Of a stretch of DNA of 64,000 nt, positions 37,062-47,887 are shown piece after piece. Made by a program: the position numbers and the translations under genes. The notes under the pieces are model-generated. The model saw only the letters and a list, made by a program, of their open reading frames with translations, was not told the origin of the DNA and did not search any database. Each line of letters begins with the position of its first letter. Position 1 is the stretch's first letter. Source of the stretch: Filimonas zeae (lineage in GTDB: Bacteria > Bacteroidota > Bacteroidia > Chitinophagales > Chitinophagaceae). Location of the stretch: positions 1,178,769 through 1,242,768 of the forward strand of contig NZ_BMIB01000001.1 of the NCBI RefSeq assembly GCF_014641615.1, read 5' to 3'.

Positions 37062-40000
37062 ATGAACGTCTGCACTGACTTTACAGGTGTAGGTGACGCT
37101 CGTATGCCATTGTATCTGTTGTTTCAGCAGCAGGTGCAGCTGCATCCTGATGCGGTTGCCTTGTCCTTTCACAATGAATCTCTTACCTACCGGGAGTTGC
37201 ATGAACGCAGCGTCCGGCTGTCGCATAGCATAGCCTCCCTGCCCGGTTCCATTATCGCCATCAGTAGCGCGCGCGGTATAGATATGATTGTGAGCCTGTT
37301 AGCAATACATTTTGCCGGTAAGGCTTATCTGCCATTAGATACCTCTTATCCTGTTCAGCGTTTGCAGCAGCAGATTGCAGATGCGGGTGTACAGTATTGT
37401 TTGTATCCACCAAAGGAAAGCGTTTTTTTTGAGGCGTTGGGGTTGAAGCCTGTGCTTACCGGGGAGGTTACTGTAACCAGGGCTGCCGGCCTTCAGGAAT
37501 TGAAGGTGCAGGCTTCTTCTGATACAAAAGATATGTCTGGTTTAGCTGGAACAAAGGTGTTCCCTTTAGCTTATGTGCTGTTTACTTCAGGCTCTACCGG
37601 TAAACCTAAAGGGGTTTGCATGGGTAATGAAGCGGTTGTTAATCTCATCCGCTGGCAGAACAGACATTCTGTTGCGGCAGCAGGTGATGCCACGCTGCAG
37701 TTTGCGCCGCTGGGGTTTGATGTGTCTTTTCAGGAGATATGGGCTACGCTTACCACGGGTGGAATACTGGTGCTGATAGAAGACCATTGGCGGATGGATG
37801 CGGAGCAACTGTTGCAGGTGCTGGAAGCGAAGCAGGTAAAGCGCTTGTTTCTGCCGTTTGTGGCTCTGCAAATGCTTGCTGAAACCTGTGTAAGTACAGG
37901 TAAGTATCCTGCTGCGCTGCGCGAAGTGATGACGGCGGGCGAGCAACTGAAGGTAACTCCTCAGCTGCGTACCTTTTTTCAAAAGCTTTCTTCTTGTGTA
38001 TTATACAATCAGTACGGGCCTACGGAATGCCATGTGGTAACAGAACTGGTATTAAGTGGCAGCCCGCTGTTATGGCCCGATTTACCGGGTATAGGAACTA
38101 CTATTAACGGAGCAGAGATTTATATACTGGATGAAACGGGCCAATGCCTGCAACCGGGTGTTACCGGCGAGTTGTGTATTGCTGGTGTATGTGTGGCAGA
38201 AGGATACCTGAACCTGCCGGAGCAAACGGCAGAGAAGTTCCGTTACTGGCAGCATCCGGAAAAAGGAAGCATGCGTGTATACCATACGGGCGACCGTGCG
38301 CATTACACTACAGATGGCATGCTGGTGTTTGAAGGGCGTGGTGATGGTCAGGTAAAAATCCGCGGCTACCGGGTAGAGACCGGAGAAGTGGAGTTGGCGC
38401 TACATAGATTGCCAGGTGTGAAAGATGCGGTGGTAATGGTGCGTGAGGATGAGCCCGGTGCCAGACAACTGGTGGCTTATCTGAAAAGTGATAGGAATGA
38501 TACGCTTCCGGCAGCTATGGCAAGGCAACAGTTGTTGCAGCTACTGCCGGAATATATGATACCGGATGCTTTTGTATGGCTGGATACTTTTCCGGTTACA
38601 GCCAGTGGTAAAGCAGACCGGAAGGCATTGCCTGCACCTGTGCGCAACAGAGTAGCAGACGGTGCGCGTTTACCGGTTACTGCTGTGGAAAAGCAGATTG
38701 CTCAGGTGTGGCAAACGGTACTGCGTGTGGACGGTATAGGGCTGGATGATTCCTTTTTTGAATGGGGCGGTAACTCACTGCTGGCGCAGCGGGCAGTTCT
38801 GTTGCTGAGAGAGCAGGGGATTGCTTTTCCCGTAACTAAATTATATCAGTACCCTACCATAGGTACATTAGCTGCTTACCTGGAAGATGGGCAGCAGGCG
38901 GCTTTTATACAAACAGTGCAACCGGTACGGCAGCAGCAGATGGATGTTGCAGTGGTGGGAATGGCCTGCCGTTTTCCGGGTGCAGACACGCCAGAGGCGT
39001 TCTGGAATCTGCTGAAAGAAGGCAGGGAAGGAATCCGGTTTTTTACTGATGCGGAGCTGGATGAAACGGTGCCTGCTGTGCAACGGCAGCATGCTGATTA
39101 TGTAAAAGCGCGGGGTGTGATTAACGATGTGGCTTTGTTTGATGCCGGGTTCTGGGGTATTACACCGCGGCTGGCAGAGGTAATGGACCCGCAGCAGCGG
39201 GTGTTTCTGGAAATAGCGCGGGAGGTGCTGGAAAGCACCGGGCATTTACCTGCTGTGTACAACGGCTCTATTGGTGTGTATGCGGGTAGTGGCAGCAGCA
39301 GTTATTTTCAGAAGCAGGTGCTTACCCGGCCGGATATACTGGAACAGGCCGGCAGGTTACAGGCAGACACCCTGAATGAAAAAGAATATTTAAGTACCCG
39401 TACGGCCTACCATCTGAACCTGAAGGGGCCTGCGGTAAGTGTGTTTTCTGCATGCTCTACTTCGCTGCTGGCAGTTACGCAGGCAGTGGAGGCATTACGT
39501 AATGGTAAGTGCCATGTTGCTGTTGCCGGCGGGGTAAGTATTACCACACCGGTAAACAGCGGACATCTGTATCAGGAAGGTGCTATGTTCAGTCGCGACG
39601 GGCATACCCGTTCGTTTGATGCCAATACCAGTGGCACGGTGTTCAGCGATGGTGCGGGTGTAGTGTTACTGAAACCGCTGGAAGCAGCCATAGAAGCAGG
39701 CGATACCATTTATGCGGTGATACGTGGCGTAGGTATTACCAACGATGGTGGCCATAAAGTAAGTTTTAGTGCGCCGGATGCCGCGGGGCAGGCAGGTGCT
39801 ATTGCGCAGGCTCTGCAGGATGCAGGTGTACAGGCAAACGCCATTGGTTATGTAGAAGCGCATGGAACAGCTACACCTGTAGGTGATCCTATTGAAATAG
39901 AAGGGTTGAAAATGGCTTATGGCAATACTTTGCAAAAGCAGTATTGCGCCATAGGTTCGGTGAAGAGCAATATCGGGCATCTTACCCATGCAGCAGGTGT

Positions 40001-43000
40001 GGCGGGTTTGATAAAAACGGCATTGTCGTTATACCACAGGCAGCTGCCTGCTACGCTGCATTATCATACCCCCAATCCGGAGATTGATTTTACTAATAGT
40101 CCTTTTTATGTGAATGATAAACATGCTGAATGGGATAGTGCCTCTGTACGCCGTGCAGGGGTGAGTTCCTTTGGTGTGGGTGGTACCAATGTACATGTGG
40201 TGCTGGAAGAATATCCGGTGCCGGTGTTACAAAATGAAGCGCAGAAAAGTGCGCATGTAGATGGCAGGCAATCCAGCTTAATGGATAGTAACCTGGCTCA
40301 GCAGGATACGGCTTTGATCTCCTGGTCTGCACAATCGCAGGAAAGCTTATTGTTATACGCAGAGCGGTTAATGGAATACCTGCAACAGCATCAGGAAACC
40401 AGGCTTCGCGATATGGCTTATACACTGCATACCACCCGCGAAAACTTTCGTTTCCGGCAAGTTGTGGTGGCGCATAACGTGGCGCAGTTACAGGAGCGTT
40501 TAAGTAACGTAGTGAATGCACATAAGAAGCTTGCTTTGCAAGGTGCTACGGAACAAACACATACTTCACAAGCTGCTGCACAACTGGTTCCGGCGCAGGT
40601 GCCGGGTGTGGCGTTTCTGTTTCCCGGTCAGGGGGCGCAGTTTGCCGGAATGGGGCGGGCGCTTTATGAGCGGGAAGTGGTATACCGGACAGCAGTGGAC
40701 ACCTGCGCTGCTATTATACAGCAGCTGTGCGGAATAGATATACCGGATGTATTATTTACAAAAGATGCTGATGATAAGAGGCTGCATAATACCCTGTATA
40801 CGCAGCCTGCGTTGTTTGTAACAGAATATGCCATGGCGCAGTGGTGGATGAGCAAAGGTATTGAGCCGGAAATACTGCTTGGGCATAGTGTGGGCGAGTT
40901 TGTAGCGGCGCATCTGGCCGGGGTGTTTAGCCTGGCAGATGCGCTGTTGCTGATTACCAGCAGAGGCAGGCTGATCAGTGAATTGCCGGGTGGCAGTATG
41001 TTATCTGTACGGGCTGCGGTAAGTGCTTTACCTGCCTTACCCGCTTCGCTGAGTATAGCAGCGGTAAACGCACCTGCGTTATGTGTGGTGGCGGGCGACA
41101 CTGCGGAAGTTGCTGCTTATGCAAAGCTGCTGGATGCAGCAGGCATTCTGAATAAGGCGCTTAATACCAGCCACGCCTTTCATTCCGCTGCCATGCAGGC
41201 GGCGGTGCCTGCTTTTGAACAGGTTATTCATACCATACCATTACATATACCCCGTAAGCCGGTGGTGAGCACTGTAACAGGTACCTGGCTTACCGATGCG
41301 GAAGCTACCAGTGCTGCTTACTGGACGCATCACATGTGTGCTACCGTACAGTTTTCTGCTGCTGTGCAGTTTGCGGCAGCACAGCAAAAGCTGGTGCTGC
41401 TGGAGGTGGGCCCGGGTAAAACGCTGGCAACACTGGCGCTGCAACAATTGAAACGGCAGGAAAGTGCCGGCGTGTCTGATGCGGTAGCTACGCATAGAGC
41501 GGGGGGGGCACACGTATCCAATACACAATCTAAGTCAGGGGCGGAGATTACGGTAATGGCAGGCATACCTGATATGCAGGCAGAACAGGTACGGGAAGCT
41601 TTGCTGGAGCAACTGGGCCGTTTGTGGCAGCTGGGCATAAAGCCTGATTGGCGTGCTTTATATGTGAATACTCATGTTCAGCGTATACTGCTGCCAGCTT
41701 ATGCGTACCATAAAAAATATTACTGGCTGGGGCCGGTTAGTGATAATACAAAAGCAATGAATGCTATTGCAGAGGATGTTGTGGATACACGTACTGCGCC
41801 GCAGTTTACGAATAGGGATTCCGGTACAGAAACCGGTGTACAAACTAATACAACGTTGGTAACAACTGCCAGGCCTGTATCTGCTATAAGCCGTAAAGAG
41901 CGGTTGCAGCAGCGGGTGGCTGCTTTACTGGAAGAAGCTTCTGGTATTGTACTGCCGGCAGATGATTACAGGGCTTCTTTTATAGAGCTGGGTATGGATT
42001 CGTTGCTGCTTACACAAGCGGCCATCAGCTTACAAAAGGCGTTTGGTGTGCCGGTATCTTTCCGGCAGTTGAATGATACCTGTACCAGCGTAGTGTTGCT
42101 GGCAGATTATCTGTCGGGCGTGTTGCCGGATGAACCGGAGGCAGCAGAAGTGAATGAGGTGGTTTTACCTGCGGGTAGTGATGCGCCGCTGGATGTTATT
42201 ATGCGGCAGCTGGCAGATTTAAGCAGGCAGGTAGCAGCGCTGCAGCAACCCGGTAAGGTAATGCAAAAGGTTACGCCTTCCGCTGCACTTACTGTAACAG
42301 AGCAGCAGGAGTTGAAGAAACCGTTTGGAGCGGCGGCGCGTATTGATAAAAAAGGAACGGCCCTTTCTGGTATACAGCAGCAGTTTCTGGATGCGTTAAC
42401 TGCACGGTATACCGCCAGAACCGGTAAAAGTAAAGCGTATACACAGGAACACCGCTGGCATATGGCTGATCCCAGGGTAGTATCGGGCTTTAAGCCGCAA
42501 ACCAAGGAGCTCGTATATCCGATAGTGGCCAATAAAAGTAAAGGCAGCCGCTTGTGGGATGTGGATGGTAATGAATATATAGATGTATTGAATGGGTTTG
42601 GTTCCAGCATGCTGGGGTATCAGCCGGAGGTATTGAAGAAAGCGGTATTACAGCAGGTTGAAGATGGATATGAAATTGGGCCGCAGCATGTACTGAGTGG
42701 TGAGGTGGCACGTATGATCTGTTCGTTTACTGGGTTTGACCGTGCGGCGCTTTGCAACACAGGCTCGGAGGCAGTGCTGGGGGCAATGCGTATTGCCAGA
42801 ACGGTTACCGGCCGCTCGCTGATTGTGGCATTTACCGGTTCTTACCATGGTATTGCTGATGAAGTGATTGTAAGGGGTACTAAACAACTGAAAAGTTTTC
42901 CCGCGGCGCCGGGCATTCTGCCGGAGGCGGTACAGAATATGCTGATACTGGAGTATGGAACAGAGCAGAGCTTACAACTGATACGGGAAAGAGCGCATGA

Positions 43001-43865
43001 ACTGGCGGCTGTACTGGTAGAACCGGTGCAGAGCCGCAGGCCTGAGTTTCAGCCCGTAGCGTTTCTGAAAGCAGTAAGAGAGATTACGCAGGAGGCAGGT
43101 TCGGTACTGATTTTTGATGAGGTGATTACGGGTTTCCGGTCGCACCCCGGTGGCGCACAGGCAATGTTTGGTATACAGGCAGATATTGGCACCTATGGTA
43201 AAGTTATCGGAGGTGGCATGCCTATAGGTGCTATTGCCGGTAAGCGGCAGTTTATGGATGCGCTGGATGGCGGGCATTGGCAGTATGGCGATGACTCGGT
43301 ACCAGAAGCAGGCGTTACCTATTTTGCGGGTACGTTTGTAAGGCATCCACTGGCGTTGGCGGCAGCGCATGCTACGCTAACTTATCTGCAGCAGAAGGGT
43401 GGGGCTTTGCAGGAGCAGATGAACCTGCTTACCAATTATCTGGTAAGCGGACTCAACCGAATTTGCCGTCAGCAACAGGTGCCGGTGTATGCGGTGCATT
43501 TTTCTTCCTTATGGAAGCTGAAGTTTCATGAAGAATATCCTTACAGCGAATTGCTGTTTACCCTGCTGCGGGAAAAGGGCATACATATCTGGGATGGTTT
43601 CCCTTGTTTTCTTACCGAAGCACATACTACCGAAGATGTAGATACCATTCTGCAGGTGTTTGAAGAAAGTATTGCTGCCTTAAAGGCAGTGCAGCTGGTA
43701 CCTGTATATATACATGCTGCAGCCGGGCGTAAGCCGGCGGCTGATGTGTTTGAGGCAGCACCGCACCCGGCAGCAAGGTTGGGCAGGAATGCAGCAGGTA
43801 ATCCTGCATGGTTTTTACCAGATCCGAAACACAAAGGGAAATATCTGGAAATTATTGAATCGTAG
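37062..43865 (+). CDS. Hybrid NRPS-PKS: A-PCP-KS-AT-ACP-aminotransferase
   Basis: This 2267-residue protein has six domains. Adenylation (about 15-525) has the core FTSGSTGKPKG. PCP has the pantetheine serine S572 (GGNSLL). KS (about 630-1060) has C798, H934 and H973. AT has S1276 in GHSVGE and the malonyl-type motif HAFH (1371-1374). ACP has S1647 (GMDSLL). A class III PLP aminotransferase (about 1790-2215) has K2047 in TYGKVIGGG. No condensation domain precedes A, so it starts chains. No ketoreductase, dehydratase or methyltransferase lies between AT and ACP. By colinearity an amino acid is extended by one malonate and the beta-ketone is transaminated, giving a 3,4-diamino acyl-ACP. The selectivity residues I extract are D-V-Q-F-M-A-Q-V-V-K, closest to proline codes I know. 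The next gene starts 11 bases after the stop. Confidence 0.92.
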   Translation: MNVCTDFTGVGDARMPLYLLFQQQVQLHPDAVALSFHNESLTYRELHERSVRLSHSIASLPGSIIAISSARGIDMIVSLLAIHFAGKAYLPLDTSYPVQRLQQQIADAGVQYCLYPPKESVFFEALGLKPVLTGEVTVTRAAGLQELKVQASSDTKDMSGLAGTKVFPLAYVLFTSGSTGKPKGVCMGNEAVVNLIRWQNRHSVAAAGDATLQFAPLGFDVSFQEIWATLTTGGILVLIEDHWRMDAEQLLQVLEAKQVKRLFLPFVALQMLAETCVSTGKYPAALREVMTAGEQLKVTPQLRTFFQKLSSCVLYNQYGPTECHVVTELVLSGSPLLWPDLPGIGTTINGAEIYILDETGQCLQPGVTGELCIAGVCVAEGYLNLPEQTAEKFRYWQHPEKGSMRVYHTGDRAHYTTDGMLVFEGRGDGQVKIRGYRVETGEVELALHRLPGVKDAVVMVREDEPGARQLVAYLKSDRNDTLPAAMARQQLLQLLPEYMIPDAFVWLDTFPVTASGKADRKALPAPVRNRVADGARLPVTAVEKQIAQVWQTVLRVDGIGLDDSFFEWGGNSLLAQRAVLLLREQGIAFPVTKLYQYPTIGTLAAYLEDGQQAAFIQTVQPVRQQQMDVAVVGMACRFPGADTPEAFWNLLKEGREGIRFFTDAELDETVPAVQRQHADYVKARGVINDVALFDAGFWGITPRLAEVMDPQQRVFLEIAREVLESTGHLPAVYNGSIGVYAGSGSSSYFQKQVLTRPDILEQAGRLQADTLNEKEYLSTRTAYHLNLKGPAVSVFSACSTSLLAVTQAVEALRNGKCHVAVAGGVSITTPVNSGHLYQEGAMFSRDGHTRSFDANTSGTVFSDGAGVVLLKPLEAAIEAGDTIYAVIRGVGITNDGGHKVSFSAPDAAGQAGAIAQALQDAGVQANAIGYVEAHGTATPVGDPIEIEGLKMAYGNTLQKQYCAIGSVKSNIGHLTHAAGVAGLIKTALSLYHRQLPATLHYHTPNPEIDFTNSPFYVNDKHAEWDSASVRRAGVSSFGVGGTNVHVVLEEYPVPVLQNEAQKSAHVDGRQSSLMDSNLAQQDTALISWSAQSQESLLLYAERLMEYLQQHQETRLRDMAYTLHTTRENFRFRQVVVAHNVAQLQERLSNVVNAHKKLALQGATEQTHTSQAAAQLVPAQVPGVAFLFPGQGAQFAGMGRALYEREVVYRTAVDTCAAIIQQLCGIDIPDVLFTKDADDKRLHNTLYTQPALFVTEYAMAQWWMSKGIEPEILLGHSVGEFVAAHLAGVFSLADALLLITSRGRLISELPGGSMLSVRAAVSALPALPASLSIAAVNAPALCVVAGDTAEVAAYAKLLDAAGILNKALNTSHAFHSAAMQAAVPAFEQVIHTIPLHIPRKPVVSTVTGTWLTDAEATSAAYWTHHMCATVQFSAAVQFAAAQQKLVLLEVGPGKTLATLALQQLKRQESAGVSDAVATHRAGGAHVSNTQSKSGAEITVMAGIPDMQAEQVREALLEQLGRLWQLGIKPDWRALYVNTHVQRILLPAYAYHKKYYWLGPVSDNTKAMNAIAEDVVDTRTAPQFTNRDSGTETGVQTNTTLVTTARPVSAISRKERLQQRVAALLEEASGIVLPADDYRASFIELGMDSLLLTQAAISLQKAFGVPVSFRQLNDTCTSVVLLADYLSGVLPDEPEAAEVNEVVLPAGSDAPLDVIMRQLADLSRQVAALQQPGKVMQKVTPSAALTVTEQQELKKPFGAAARIDKKGTALSGIQQQFLDALTARYTARTGKSKAYTQEHRWHMADPRVVSGFKPQTKELVYPIVANKSKGSRLWDVDGNEYIDVLNGFGSSMLGYQPEVLKKAVLQQVEDGYEIGPQHVLSGEVARMICSFTGFDRAALCNTGSEAVLGAMRIARTVTGRSLIVAFTGSYHGIADEVIVRGTKQLKSFPAAPGILPEAVQNMLILEYGTEQSLQLIRERAHELAAVLVEPVQSRRPEFQPVAFLKAVREITQEAGSVLIFDEVITGFRSHPGGAQAMFGIQADIGTYGKVIGGGMPIGAIAGKRQFMDALDGGHWQYGDDSVPEAGVTYFAGTFVRHPLALAAAHATLTYLQQKGGALQEQMNLLTNYLVSGLNRICRQQQVPVYAVHFSSLWKLKFHEEYPYSELLFTLLREKGIHIWDGFPCFLTEAHTTEDVDTILQVFEESIAALKAVQLVPVYIHAAAGRKPAADVFEAAPHPAARLGRNAAGNPAWFLPDPKHKGKYLEIIES

Positions 43866-43876
43866 TAAAACATAAG

Positions 43877-46800
43877 ATGTCTGGTAGTTTAACATTCCGT
43901 TCTATAGATTACGACCCGTTCCGGGGGCCTGCTGTTGAAAAAGCGGGTTTTACCAACGAGTCGCAAAAAGAAATATTTCTTTCTTCCCTCATTGGAGGGG
44001 AAGATGCTAACCGTGCATATAATGAAGCTTTTTCTGTAACGTTTACCGGAGGGCTGCATGCAGATGTGCTGGAGAATGCCATACAAAAGTTGCTGCAAAG
44101 GCATGAAGCTTTGCGCGCTGCTGTAAGCGCCAATGGGGAGTATGTGTTTGTTTATGCTTATACACCCTTTACTTTATCGCGTATACATCTGGGGCATCTT
44201 ACTTCCGGTGCACAGCAACAATACATTCGGGAAGCGGCAGTAAAGTGTACGCAGCAAACGTTTGATCTGCAGACAGGCCCGCTGGTACAGTTTCAGTTGT
44301 TTGTATTGTCAGAAGAGGTGCATGTGTTGCTGATGCAGATACATCATATTATTGGGGATGGATGGTCGGTAGGTGTGTTGTTGCAGGATTTGGGTAAGCT
44401 TTATTCTGCAGCCGTGCGTGGGGAAGCGGCGCAATTGCCCGAAGCGCCACAGATGACGGCCTATGCCAAGGCAGAGCGGGAAATGCCGCTGGCAGAACAG
44501 CAGCGGATACGCAATTACTGGTTACGGCAGTTTGCACCTGCACCACCGCGTATGGATATGCCGGTAGATTTTGCGCGTATGCCACGCCGCAGTTATACGG
44601 GCAGACGTATGGATTATATGCTGCCGGTTGCTTTAACAGCCGGTGTACAGGATATGTCCAGAAAGGCGGGTAGCAGTTTTGTAACTGCTCTGCTGGTGGC
44701 TTTTGAAGTGTTTTTATATAAGCTTACCGGGCAGGCTGAGATAGTACTGGGCTTGCCCTCGGCAGGGCAAGCCAGCACAGGAAACAATGGTCTGGTAGGG
44801 CATTGCGTAAACCTGTTGCCACTGAAGAGCATACCGGAGGCAGATATGCCTTTTCAGACCTGGCTGCGTAAACGCAGGCAGGATATACTGGACGCGTATG
44901 AACACCAGCATATTACTTTTGGCAGCTTGTTAAAGGCGCTGAATATTTCCCGCGATTCATCACGGGTACCTCTGGTGCCGGTGGTGTTTAACGTAGATAT
45001 GGGGCTGGATAATGATGTGGCTTTTGAGGGCCTGCAATACGAATTAAAAAGCCACCCGCGGCAGTATGAAACCTTTGAGCTGTTTGTAAACATCAGCGGA
45101 CGGGGGCAGCAACTGACGGTGGAGTGGAGCTATAACACACAACTGTTCCGCCCTGAAACAATTGAGCAGTTTCATCAGGGGTTTACACATATTCTTACAC
45201 AGATAGTACAGGAGCCGTCAGTAACCCTGAAGACGCTTGCACTGGCAGATGCCGGTGGTGAGCAGGCGGTTGCTGCATTCATGAATAATACGGAACACGA
45301 ATATCCCGCTCATGTGCGTACTGATGTATTGTTATCTGCCCGTGCTGCTGAGCAGCCGCATGCTATAGCGTTGCGTATGGGGCAGGTGCAGATGAGTTAT
45401 GAAACATTATTCACCTCTGCTAATCAGCTGGCACGTGCATTACAGGTACACGGGGTGCTGCCCGGCGATAAGGTAGGCGTGGCGCTGGACAGAACACCGG
45501 AACTGCTGATAGTGCTGCTGGGAATTATGAAGGCAGGTGCTGTGTTTCTGCCGCTGGACCCTTCTTATCCCGAAGCGCGTACACAGTATGTGCTGGAAGA
45601 TACCGGCGCGCAGCTGGTAATTACCACCAATACGTACGCAGGTAAGTTTGCGGATGTAAAGTGTTTGTTGCTGCCTGACCTGATGCATGCATTGGCCAAC
45701 TATGCTACTACGGCCCCTGAGGTGGTGTACTGCGGTAATGAATCAGCCTATATACTACATACTTCCGGCTCTACCGGTGCGCCTAAAGGCGTAATGGTGA
45801 GTCACCGTAACCTGGTAAACCTGCTAACAGCCATGTTACGGGTGCCGGGCATTACTGCTGCTGATAAGGTACTGGCTATTACCAGTATTTCTTTTGATAT
45901 TTCATATGTGGAGTTGCTGTTGCCGCTGCTGGCAGGCGCGCAGATAGTATTGGCTGATGCGGCTACCGCACGCGATGCCCGTTTGCTTACTGCACTGATA
46001 GCGGAAGAAGCTGTTACGCTGATGCAGGCAACACCTGCCACCTGGCGTATGCTGGTAGATAGTGGCTGGCAGTATAAGGGCAACATGCGGGTAATTTCCG
46101 GCGGCGAAGCTTTGCCGTTATCGCTGGCGGCGCAACTGCTGAATCGTTGTGGTGAAGTATGGAATATGTACGGCCCTACAGAAACCACTATTTATGCTAC
46201 TGCCAAACAGGTAACAGCGAAGGATAAGGTTATTACCATAGGTGCCCCTTTGCAGAACATGCAGTTGTATGTGCTGGATGAGCAGCGGCAGCCGGTACCT
46301 GTAGGTAGTGTGGGCGAATTGTATATAGGCGGGGATGGTGTGGCGCAGGGGTATCTGCATAAAACAGCGTTAACGGCGGAAAGGTTTGTGGCCGATGCGC
46401 ATGGCAAAGGACGTTTGTATAAAACAGGCGATCTGGGTAAGCTGCTGCCGCAGGGTGAGATACAATGTCTGGGACGTGCCGATCATCAGATTAAAATACG
46501 TGGCTTTAGAATAGAGCCGGAAGAAATTGAATTTCACCTGCAGACCGTGCCGGGCGTGCAGCAGGCGGTGGTGCATGGTGCAGACGATGGAGCGGGAGGA
46601 CGCAGACTGATTGCGTATATAGCCACTCCGGAAAAGAATGCTGCGGCACAGGGCGAAATGGTGGCTGCCTGCCGGGGGGCATTGGGGCAGCTGCTTCCCG
46701 CCTGGATGGTGCCGCAGCAGTTTGTGTTTGTAGCGTCAATACCTGTAAGTGCTAACGGTAAAACTGACCGGCAGCAGCTGGAGCAGCTGCATACTCCCGC

Positions 46801-47887
46801 CGTTGCTGTAACGCAGAAGGAATGGCAGGCTCCTGCAACACGGGCACAAAAAATGATTGCTGCCATATGGCAGGACTTACTGGAACTGGAGCGTCCGGGC
46901 CTGCACGATGACTTTTTTGAACAGGGTGGGCACTCGCTTACGGCCGTATCGGTAATGGTGCGTATTGAAAAAGAAACCGGCAAACGTTTGCCTATTTCCG
47001 CTTTGTTTGATCATCCTACGCTGGCGCAGCTGGCAGCACTTATCGAGGATAAGGAAGAGGTAAGCTGGACCTCGCTGGTGCCTATTAAACCGGGCGGTAA
47101 CAAAACGCCGGTGTATATGATTCACGGCTCCGGACTGAATGTTTTTCTGTTCCATTCTCTGATAAAGCATTTTGATGAGGAACGGCCTTTATACGGTATT
47201 CAGGCATTAGGGTTGGATGGAACAGATCAGGCCATTCATTCTGTTGAAGAAATTGCTGCCCGTTATATTTCAGATATGCTGGTAAGTAACCCGGATGGGC
47301 CCTATATACTGATAGGTTATTCGCTGGGCGGAATGATTGCGCTGGAAATGGCTAAACAGTTACAGGCAGCAGGTAAACAGGTGACTTTGCTGGGAATGAT
47401 TGATACATATGTAGATAACGTGGCCCGGTTTGATACAACGGGAATGAAGCTTATAAAGAAAGTAAAGCGTCAGTTTCCCAAGTTTCTGTTTATACTACGT
47501 TCCTTTTTCCGTTATCCGAAAGATACGGTGTTGTATCAGCTACGGCAGTTGAATAACCGCGCGTTAAGTCTGGCTGGTAAAGAAGAGGTGGCTATCAGTA
47601 CGGAACAGTCGTTTCAGCAACGTGTGTACAGGCAATATGAGGATGCGTATCTGAATTACCGGCTTGCACCTTACCACCAGCCTATTCATTTGTTTAAAGT
47701 AAAAAAGCGTTTGTATTATCTGGATGAGCCGCATTATATGGGCTGGAAACCTTTTGCAAAAGGAGGGTTACATATACATATGTTACCGGGCGATCATAAA
47801 ACGTTTATTCAGCCTCCATATGAGGTTGGGTTTGTTCGTTCGTTATTAAAAGCTATTGAAACGGCGGAAGCAAATGGTGCCCGCTGA
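43877..47887 (+). CDS. Terminal NRPS module: C-A-PCP-TE
   Basis: This 1336-residue protein has a condensation domain with H156-H157-D161 (HHIIGDG), an adenylation domain (about 490-985, core HTSGSTGAPKG), a PCP with S1020 (GGHSLT) and a type I thioesterase (about 1075-1325) with S1149 (GYSLGG) and H1307 (GDH). The A-domain selectivity residues read D-I-V-Q-I-G-M-I-Y-K, nearest to glycine-type codes I know (weak). It would accept the aminated intermediate from the upstream aminotransferase module, attach it to its own amino acid and release the product. There is no epimerase or reductase domain. Release could be hydrolytic or cyclising. The phosphopantetheinyl transferase gene overlaps its 3' end by 14 bases. 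Confidence 0.92.
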   Translation: MSGSLTFRSIDYDPFRGPAVEKAGFTNESQKEIFLSSLIGGEDANRAYNEAFSVTFTGGLHADVLENAIQKLLQRHEALRAAVSANGEYVFVYAYTPFTLSRIHLGHLTSGAQQQYIREAAVKCTQQTFDLQTGPLVQFQLFVLSEEVHVLLMQIHHIIGDGWSVGVLLQDLGKLYSAAVRGEAAQLPEAPQMTAYAKAEREMPLAEQQRIRNYWLRQFAPAPPRMDMPVDFARMPRRSYTGRRMDYMLPVALTAGVQDMSRKAGSSFVTALLVAFEVFLYKLTGQAEIVLGLPSAGQASTGNNGLVGHCVNLLPLKSIPEADMPFQTWLRKRRQDILDAYEHQHITFGSLLKALNISRDSSRVPLVPVVFNVDMGLDNDVAFEGLQYELKSHPRQYETFELFVNISGRGQQLTVEWSYNTQLFRPETIEQFHQGFTHILTQIVQEPSVTLKTLALADAGGEQAVAAFMNNTEHEYPAHVRTDVLLSARAAEQPHAIALRMGQVQMSYETLFTSANQLARALQVHGVLPGDKVGVALDRTPELLIVLLGIMKAGAVFLPLDPSYPEARTQYVLEDTGAQLVITTNTYAGKFADVKCLLLPDLMHALANYATTAPEVVYCGNESAYILHTSGSTGAPKGVMVSHRNLVNLLTAMLRVPGITAADKVLAITSISFDISYVELLLPLLAGAQIVLADAATARDARLLTALIAEEAVTLMQATPATWRMLVDSGWQYKGNMRVISGGEALPLSLAAQLLNRCGEVWNMYGPTETTIYATAKQVTAKDKVITIGAPLQNMQLYVLDEQRQPVPVGSVGELYIGGDGVAQGYLHKTALTAERFVADAHGKGRLYKTGDLGKLLPQGEIQCLGRADHQIKIRGFRIEPEEIEFHLQTVPGVQQAVVHGADDGAGGRRLIAYIATPEKNAAAQGEMVAACRGALGQLLPAWMVPQQFVFVASIPVSANGKTDRQQLEQLHTPAVAVTQKEWQAPATRAQKMIAAIWQDLLELERPGLHDDFFEQGGHSLTAVSVMVRIEKETGKRLPISALFDHPTLAQLAALIEDKEEVSWTSLVPIKPGGNKTPVYMIHGSGLNVFLFHSLIKHFDEERPLYGIQALGLDGTDQAIHSVEEIAARYISDMLVSNPDGPYILIGYSLGGMIALEMAKQLQAAGKQVTLLGMIDTYVDNVARFDTTGMKLIKKVKRQFPKFLFILRSFFRYPKDTVLYQLRQLNNRALSLAGKEEVAISTEQSFQQRVYRQYEDAYLNYRLAPYHQPIHLFKVKKRLYYLDEPHYMGWKPFAKGGLHIHMLPGDHKTFIQPPYEVGFVRSLLKAIETAEANGAR

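Noticed and set aside
37062..43865. Reading the class III aminotransferase as a free-standing glutamate-1-semialdehyde aminomutase gene
   Set aside because: It is in the same frame as the ACP with no start or stop between them, and is followed by the linker NPAWFLPDP seen after aminotransferase domains in NRPS-PKS hybrids.
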